Part shown: positions 37,501-47,200 of the stretch, piece after piece | Numbering within the stretch: the stretch's first letter is position 1 | Layout: each line of letters starts with the position of its first letter | Assembly (NCBI GenBank): GCA_963662175.1 | Contig: OY759224.1 | Span: forward strand, 32,125,489-32,189,488 | Direction of reading: 5' to 3' | From: Aradus depressus | Lineage: Eukaryota; Arthropoda; Insecta; Hemiptera; Aradidae | Length of the DNA: 64,000 nt | Notes under the pieces: generated by a model | Database searches by the model: none | The model's input: the letters and a program-made list of their open reading frames with translations, nothing else | What the model was told of the DNA's origin: nothing | Position numbers and translations under genes: made by a program

Positions 37501-40500
37501 CTGAACTCCAGATTCCAAATACGAAAAAAATGTCTGTGTGTCTGTGAACATGATAATTCCCGATATGAAGAATTTATCGACACAGAATTTAGTATGAGTT
37601 TTGAGGAGCTATTGAATATTAACGCAAACTGTCGATCGGTTTTGAAGGCGGAGCAACCAGTTAACTGATTAATTTGTCCTGGGGTTAATACATTGCCGTT
37701 GATTCACCGACGACCATTTTTTTTTTAAATTAGTTTTCCACTAGATATTTCGACGCAGTAAAATGTATATGTTACGGGTAAAGTTAGATTAACGGTTAAA
37801 CCTAGGATTACCCGGGTAAACCTAGTAGTACCCGCTGCCGCTTGGTTAAAGTTGGGTATACTAATAATGACAAGGCCATTAGTGGACGTATGTTCCACTA
37901 TAAAGATTAGGTACTTATTAATTAGCTCGACCACACCTCAATTTCCATTGTTGTAAGCTGTCTAACAGCGATAATCATTCATCTGGGTACATAAATTCCT
38001 AGAACAAACATAAATCGAAATATTACAAAATTTGGGGGCGTATTTGGGGGACGATATATCTGCCCCTCCCGTCGTTCCTATATTTGAAGTAGTACAGGTT
38101 CTAGCTTTAACATATACTTTACCCGGGTAAAGCCCGAAACTCGAACTATTTCAATTATATTTCGGACTTTAACCAAGCGGCAGCGGGTACTACTAGGTTT
38201 ACCCGGGTAATCCTAGGTCTAACCGTTAATCTAACTTTACCCGTAGCATATACATAAAGAAAAGAAATTGTCCTCTCAGTTGCCAAAGAGAGCGCTACAA
38301 TACCGTTCTGTAACATTTGACGCGTAGCTGATTCGCAGAACCCACGCTACAAACATTTTGGCATCAGTGGGTTATTCACTCGTCTGACGACGGGGAAGAC
38401 CCAAATTGTATTTTTATATTTATCAGAAGAACTGACATCACACCTTGCGCCTAATTAAAATGAATTCGTCACAATTTTATTCATCGTCTGAATTTAGTTC
38501 ATTTTGAAAGAAAAAAACGTTGTCGGTGAATCTCCGACAATGTTCTTCCCCAGAACGAATTAATCAATTAACTTTTCGTTCCCCCTCCAAAACCAGTCGA
38601 CCGTTTGCGTTAATATTAACCAGTTGACTTACATAGGGGCTCCTGAATCATACTAAATTTCATGTCGATACATTCATTCCTCGCCAATTATTCGCGTTTT
38701 TGAGTTGCGCCCACTCTCTGACCCCCCTTCATTTCTGCTGAAAATTGATGTGGTATCATACATATAAAATTTCGTCAAGAGTAAAATAGGCTGGTTTCAA
38801 GATATGAAGAAGTTGCTTGGAGAAGGTGGAATGAGAGCAGAGTATAATTTGGACAATTTAAATGAATGGGGCGGGATACTTGATCAAATCGGAGAGAGGG
38901 TTGGTGCACAGTTTGAGAGGAAGTATCGGGGAAGTGTTGAGGAATGCGAACGATATCCTGTTTACAGGGAGTTGTTTGAAGGGGGGGAGGGGAAGACAAA
39001 TATAAAAATTAGGTAGGCATGAAAATTTTCCCATGAAATGTATTTAACAAGTCGAGGTACATAATACGAACAAAGTAGGTCAAAAAATCGTCAATAAAGA
39101 AACATGATATGCATTATGTACATATTTACAGTATTTGTCGATTTTACTTTGCCTTAGATCGTTCGAAAGCATGTTTCGAATGTACCCCTCGTATCTATAA
39201 TGATCGGCAAAGGTCTGACCATAATGTTGGACGCCTCTTCTTAGCAAAGCTAGTTTTGCAGCCTCTCGTTGCGTCGTTTTAGGCAGGGCATCATACGATT
39301 TTAAAATGTCAATTTTTTCCGACAAGGAAAGATCGCGTCGTTTGTGACTCATCGCATTTTTTTAACAAACAACACCCACTACACAATGACCCGAGTACAA
39401 CTGAATAGCTTACTGTTTAAAACTCGCGGGGGTTCAGTTCAAAAATCAAAGTCTTCTGAGAATTATGTAATTATGGCTTTACTCCTTTCCGTTTTTCAGA
39501 GAATAGTCAGAAACTAAAACTGTTTACGCAAGTGTTATTTTTCCCCGAATACTTCCGAGAAACATCCTATTTTCCTATCTCGAAATCTCATTCTGCGTTC
39601 ATAATTGAAACCTTAAACAGGACATTCATTGCTAATAAGCGGACCAAACTCACTGTATTTTGCCGATCCGGTCCGTTCCAGCGTGTTTTGATGCTAATGT
39701 GCGGATATTCCTATTAAGCGAATTGCTAATAAGCGGATTCCACTGTAATTTTTTTTAGAAAATAGAAATAGACCCAACTGTTGATTGTGAAAGCAATGTA
39801 GATTTCTTCATGACTATGATGAATTATACTGTAAATAACAAAATGACTCATGTTAAAATCTAGGTTAGAAAAGCATAAATATACCATTAGAGGATCAACA
39901 AATCAAGGAAAGATTCATGGCAATTTTAGGTGAATTTTGGTTTTAGTTCTCTTCTAAATAATTATAAAATTCATTGTTGAATCACCCGAAATGTACTTCG
40001 CCAGTTCTTTTAATTAAGTTCTTTTTCTCTTCAACAAATTTGATTAGAAATCTACGCTTTAACTTTTTTTTTTAAACATTTTTATTCAAGAAAGGTTGAT
40101 CGACGTGTCGTTGGGGAAATATTGCATGCATGATTCAGGAAAAGATTCTAACAATAGAGCCCCCCTCCACAGTCTTCAAGATTTCAGGTTAAAAAAAAAT
40201 GGGTCAATGATAATAAACATTAAATCAAATATTCTAGTGGAATGATCTTAACGTAAAGTAACAAATATTTTTTTCAAAAAATGACGGTAATCGAAACAAA
40301 AAATGTTTAAAATAAATCACAATCGATACCTCATAAATGACAGGTTACTGTCGTGTTCACCAAATGATGATTTTACTTATACTTGTCTGACAAATGTCAC
40401 CGGTTGTATGTAAAAAAAAAGATATGTAAATTGTTTTTCTTACTAAATTTTTAACGACAGTACGGTGCCGTATAATAAGAACGTGTGGGTGAAGAGATTA

Positions 40501-43500
40501 TTTACGAAAATTGTGTTGTACTTTTTACCGACATGTGAAGACATTCTGATGATGCCTGAATTGGAGAAATATTAATGTTGTTAATAAAATAAAGTAATTT
40601 ACTGATGTCTGGTGACCGAATGGCTTTTTCTGCATTGTAATGCACCTTCATACATTTTTATTCAGTTTTAAAGGAGGGTGCGCCTTGCTATAAAGCAACA
40701 ACGCCCTGTCTAAAGTGAGGCGAGAAGCTCAGCATCAAAGGGCTGGGACCGGCCATCGGCGGAACAATCAGCAACGATCGGCTCGTCCCCAGCCCATCTT
40801 ACAGTGCCTGATTCTGCTCCTGCCAGGAACCAACGAATCGGCTGAACATCGGTTAGTCTCCGTCACCAGCAGTCGTAGTACCAATCCCTAATACGATCTT
40901 GCCCCGTGAATCAACTCCATCCTGTCTTGGTCATATACGGTCAATCCTCGTATGAAATTTTCTGTCGATGCCTTCATTACATTGGCAGTTTTTGAGTTGA
41001 AGCCCCTCTCCTCTTGTCTTAGTTCGACTGTAAACCACTAGGGTTCGTTTTTATAGGGTTTTATTTGTTCAACATTTGACATTGATACATTCATTACATC
41101 GGCAGGGATTTTTTGTTAATCCTAATACGATCTTGCCCCGTGAATCAACTCCATCCTGTCTTGGTCATATACGGTCAATCCTCGTATGAAATTTTCTGTC
41201 GATGCCTTCATTACATTGGCAGTTTTTGAGTTGAAGCCCCTCTCCTCTTGTCTTAGTTCGACTGTAAACCACTAGGGTTCGTTTTTATAGGGTTTTATTT
41301 GTTCAACATTTGACATTGATACATTCATTACATCGGCAGGGATTTTTTGTTAAGTTCCCCATCCCTAATCCTCTCCTTTCCCCAGGTCGATTTAGCTGAA
41401 AGTGCTGTCCTCATTAGATTGTGGTTATACATATAAAATGTTAATTATTTCAAGAGTTATATCCACAAAAGTGGACCATAAATTTGTTCCGCTGAATTTC
41501 ATATCGATTACATAACTTCTTCTATAAATGGGGAATAAAAAAAAAAGAATTGTGAGCACAATTATTTTCGACAATTAATTTTCCCATATTTACTGTGTAA
41601 GAACCTTGGGGATTAAACCTATATCTGTGTCAATGACACAGCCAAGAAATATAGGAAGAGTTTGCCAAAAATACACAAGAAAATAAGAGCAAACAGATTT
41701 GTTTTCAGAAATAAGAGGAAAAGTTTGGGGGGGGGGGGGGGGGGGGGGCTGAAATAAGTGGGCAACAAACGTGTAAATTGTGTTCACTAACTGCATGCCA
41801 CAACTGACAGGAGGAACTAGGTCGCAGAGGAACGATTGGCAACACTGCAAGGCAAAGAGTTTATTTACTGATAGTAAGGGCAGGGCGTAGACAAAGGGGG
41901 GGCCTATAGTACCTAGCAATGTTTTTTTTGTTTTTTTTTTAATCTATAAAACTGTGGAGGATATCTATGGTCACAGGTAATAAGTTAAGTCGTAAAATGG
42001 GTTAAGTGTACTGTGATCATCACCCAAGCCATCTGCGAACTGTGAAGAAGTTGGGAACTTAGGACTGTAATACTTTCGGAATTATAAAGATGTGGGTTTC
42101 TTGGTATCTCGTAAAATTGTTTATGTTCTCGGTTAAATCAACTTAATCTACTTCTTTGAGGAATCATTCACGAGATAACTGCATTCAGGCTATTCCAAGT
42201 GAAGAGGGTGTTTTCTGCTTGCTCAACTTTAGAGAGGCATCATTCACGAGTATTTCAAAAAGTGTTGTCAGTAATTAGGTAAGTCATGGGGAATGGTGAG
42301 GTAACTAAGGGAAAATCCAAGAAAGGATTAACAATATTCATTTTCATTCACTCCTATAGATTTAGAAGGTATATGATTAATAATGATGCAAACATAATTT
42401 ATTTAATCCAAAAACTGGATTTACACGATTAATGCAAAAGTAAAAAAGTTCTGCTCTGAAAAGTTACGAATTTAGACTTACCAATTTATTCCCTGTGTCC
42501 ACAGATATAAGGTCGCCCCAATTTAACGAAAATTCCGGTATTGCGGGTTCGAAACTCAGCTCAGGCCCTTAGGTTTCTTTTATCTGGGAGGTGTTACGTT
42601 AAATCACGGCGGCTCCCCAGGGACACGAAGGTGTTGCAGTACAAGACGCTTGTGAGGCCAGTGCTGAAATACGGGTCGGAGACGTGGACCCTCATCGTGG
42701 CGGAAGATAAGCGTCTTGACATCCTCGAGAGGAGAATACTCCGCAGGATCTACGGCCCCACCCAGGAGGAAGGCGTTTGGCGCATCCGATACAACCAGGA
42801 GTTGTACGCACTCTATACCGAGTCAAAATTGTCGCACTGGATTAGGGTTGCCAGACTCCGTTGGACCGGACATGTAAGACGGATTGACGAGGACCTTATA
42901 CCAAGGAAACTGGTGAATGTGACACCGGAGGGTAGGAGAACAGTGGGACGATCCAGAGAAGATGGCTGGAGACCGTGAACAGAGACGCAAGACGGTTTGG
43001 TGCGGTGGGCTGGTGGAGACTGGCCCAGGACAGAGCTGCATGGGGACATTCCCTGGCCAAGGCTCTTGAAGGGCTGTAGCGCCTATGATGATGAGGTGTT
43101 ACGTTAAGCGATGGTCCCGAGCGTATATGATGTCATACCCCAAGTGAATAAACCTGAAACCTGGGTAGGGAAAATTTAAAACACCCATAGTAGAGTAGAG
43201 TAGGGCTCATGTCTATCAGTGCGACGAAAGAGCGCTCTGGTAGTAGGCGATATGACCTTGTAGTTAAACTCCGGGCAGGAGTCACAATAACTAATATATT
43301 TTCATTGATACCCCAAAAGAATAATATATTCAATTTTTTTGAGCGCTTCACAAATAAAATAAACCATATTTGTTGTTTTCAGAAATATTATTGAGGCTAT
43401 GTTTGTGGACTTATACCCTACCTACAAATCAAATTTTAGCTTTCTACATTAAACTATCCAAAAGTTATGAAGCTGTGACAGATGAACTGTTAGCTCCCTA

Positions 43501-44245
43501 TAAAGATTCCCAACACTATTCAAAAGTTATGAAGCTGTGACAGATGAACTGTTAGCTCCCTATAAAGATTCCCAACACTATTCAAAAGTTATGAAGCTGT
43601 GACAGATGAACTGTTAGCTCCCTATAAAGATTCCCAACACTATTCAAAAGTTATGAAGCTGTGACAGATGAACTGTTAGCTCCCTATAAAGATTCCCAAC
43701 ACTATTCAAAAGTTATGAAGCTGTGACAGATGAACTGTTAGCTCCCTATAAAGATTCCCAACACTATTCAAAAGTTATGAAGCTGTGACAGATGAACTGT
43801 TAGCTCCCTATAAAGATTCCCAACACTATTCAAAAGTTATGAAGCTGTGACAGATGAACTGTTAGCTCCCTATAAAGATTCCCAACACTATTCAAAAGTT
43901 ATGAAGCTGTGACAGATGAACTGTTAGCTCCCTATAAAGATTCCCAACACTATTCAAAAGTTATGAAGCTGTGACAGATGAACTGTTAGCTCCCTATAAA
44001 GATTCCCAACACTAAAAAAAAAACTTCAAAACAAATCATTTAAGGATACAAATTTGGCAAGCAATCTAGGTTTTTTTTCTCTTAAATGTGTTCTTTTTTG
44101 CATCTAATTTTATCTTTTGGCTATTGGTATTTTCTTTCGTAAATAACTTTTTTTCTCTTTCAAACTGAACTAAACATAAACGTTTACGTAATAGCGCCTG
44201 TCATTTGTTTAAATAGAGGACAATGTACGTCCGGCAAACGTAAGT

Positions 44246-44279
<34 letters not shown>

Positions 44280-47200
44280 ATGTTGATTGTTAGTTACTCT
44301 TGTATCTTCTATACACATTTATATTATATATTAGTCACACAGATGTACCACTGATGATGATTCAGTGGAAGAGCAATAAATATTATGATTACAGTAGAGT
44401 CCCGCTAATCCGGACACCGATTATCCGGACGGGATTTAAAAAAAAACTAATTAAAATTTAGTCAACTGAAAATTTAATTTAGCGAACGGTAAGTACGAAA
44501 ATAATTCAAAGAAAGGGTTTGACTGCTGACCTTGAGGCGCCTAGAAGATCGTACGGCGAAAAACGGTCTTCTTTAAAGGAAAAAAACATTACGGACTTTT
44601 TTCAGTGAGTCTAAAAATATTATTCTTGTTTTCATTACGTACTGTACATTGTTTTATTTTATAGTCCTCATCAGAATTAACGTTTACATATTTCGTTTTT
44701 AAAATTCTTAATTTTTACATTATAACATTAATGTACCGTGGTTTGTTTTGTACAGTAGTACTGTACTGTACAATAAATACATTTTGAGTTTTAATCACAA
44801 ATATATTTTGTTCTGTTAACCCTATCTCAATTCGTAGGTCGAAAACTTAGATCTACACATATATACATTATGTAGTATTGAAAACAAAATTAAGCAGAAG
44901 GAAAAGGTGTATTTAGGAGAAAAGAAAAGTCGTATTTTACTACAAATTCCGTTTAATGCGGACTTTCGGTGATCCGGACGGGGTCCGGTCCCATCTAGTC
45001 CGGATTAGCGGGACTCTACTGTATGTAGCCTCAAATAGGAGCCACATTAATACTTGGAGAGGACACAGGGGCGCTGCTCGGAGGTAGCGTCCTTGCTTCC
45101 TTCGGATGGGACGTTAAGCGATGGTCCCGAGCCTGCACGCTGTCAGTTACTCGAGGACAAAGGGGCGCTGCTCGGAGGTAGCGCCCTTGCTTCCTTCGGA
45201 TGGGACGTTAAGCGATGATCCCGAGCCTGCACGCTGTCAGTTACTCGAGGACAAAGGGGCGCTGCTCGGAGGTAGCGTCCTTGCTTCCTTCGGATGGGAC
45301 GTTAAGCGATGGTCCCGAGCCTGCACGCTGTCAGTTACTCGAGGACACAGGGGCGCTGCTCGGAGGTAGCGTCCTTGCTTCCTTCGGATGGGACGTTAAG
45401 CGATGGTCCCGAGCCTGCACGCTGTCAGTTACTCGAGGACACAGGGGCGCTGCTCGGAGGTAGCGTCCTTGCTTCCTTCGGATGGGACGTTAAGCGATGG
45501 TCCCGAGCCTGCACGCTGTCAGTTACTCGAGGACACAGGGGCGCTGCTCGGAGGTAGCGTCCTTGCTTCCTTCGGATGGGACGTTAAGCGATGGTCCCGA
45601 GCCTGCACGCTGTCAGTTACTCGTTAAAGACCCCCAGGTAAATAAAAATTAGGTAACATTTAGAACTTCCATAGTAGAGTCGGGCTCATGTCCACCAGAG
45701 TGACGAAAGAGCACACTGGTAGTAGGCGATATGACCTTGTAGTTAAAGCCCGGGTATAAGTCATAATAACTTACTCATAAGTTCGGGCCGGTTTCTCACA
45801 AGGTAGTATCTTTGGTCCCATCCTTCACAATATATACTATCGACATTCCTATCCATCCTCAGACATTATTGACGTCCTGCTGTAGCCTCACTCTTCCTGC
45901 AAAAACAGCTGACTGAGATGGTGTAAGCAGAAATGTGTCGTATTTACTCTACGTCGGCATTCCTGTCTTCCTGTCATCATTAACAACATCCTGATTCCCT
46001 TTTCAAACCATGTCCGCTATCTTACGGTTTTACCTAGAGAATAGACTTACGTGGAACTCTTATACACGACAACGACAAGAACTGAATCGAAGACACAGAC
46101 TGTTATGTCGTTCCAAAATCAAAACTGACTACTAGCAACAAACTTACGATTTACGAATTGTCAACGCTCCTTTTTGTCACCAATACAGACCCCTACCTAT
46201 ACAGAGATCTCAATATTCCTTGTCCAATCCCGATTCCAAACATTCCACAGTAACCTTTCATTCTTCCCATTCAAACCCTCTCGTACAAGCCCTATCCTCT
46301 CACTCCCATCCTGATAATCCTCCTCGCCGCTTGAAAACGATGTGGTCTCGCGATCTTCTCTCTGAAGACAGTAAGTGATAGAAATTAAACTTGGAATTAA
46401 AAAGAGAGTACCAGCGCTGACATTGTTCTATTATTAGCTATTATGACTCATGCCCGGGCTTTAACTATGAGGTCATATCGCCTACTACTAGCGCTCTCTT
46501 TCCTCACTCTGGTGGACATGAGCTTGACTACTGTGAGAGTCCTAAATGTTGTCTAAATGGGTTTATTCACCTATGGTAGGGGTCATTAACGAGTACCTGC
46601 CATCGTCCCATCCGAAGGACGGCGTGCTCAAGGCTTTCACCTCCCAGATATAATACCTAAGGACTTCGAACCCGTGATCTTTAGGTCCATAGGCTAGCAC
46701 GCCATCTCTGACCTACCTGCGCCCTCTATAATTATATTATTGCAATTGTGATCATATTTACTTATGTACATCATCCATGTAGATTGCAAAGGAAAATAAA
46801 ATGAATAAATAACACTTGGAACACATTCCTAGAAGGTAGGTAAATAGAGATTTATTATTAAATCCAAAGGCGGGAGAAGAGTCGAAGTCTATTTTCGGTA
46901 AAAATTACGTAAGGAGGAGGCCTGGCACATGCTGGCACAATACATCGACCTGAATATTTTGTACAGACTCTACGTAAGGTATAAGGTTAGCCAACATTAT
47001 TTTGCAGTTAGACTCTAAAAAATATTACTGTGAAATATGATTAGGTGCACACTAAATGCTTCTGGCGGTGAAATTCGATGTATTAAAAAACACTTTATGT
47101 TCTACAATATGTGTCGCAACTAGCGTCAGATATATAAGTATAGAAATTTGTATAAATGTTATTTATTTTTTTTAAGAAAATCATTTTAAAATATTCTTAG

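Noticed and set aside
43459..44014. CRISPR array
   Set aside because: Repeats are directly adjacent without spacers, in a eukaryotic intron.
45121..45627. Overlapping 82-codon frames
   Set aside because: Shifted copies of the 94-bp SINE-derived unit in successive frames.
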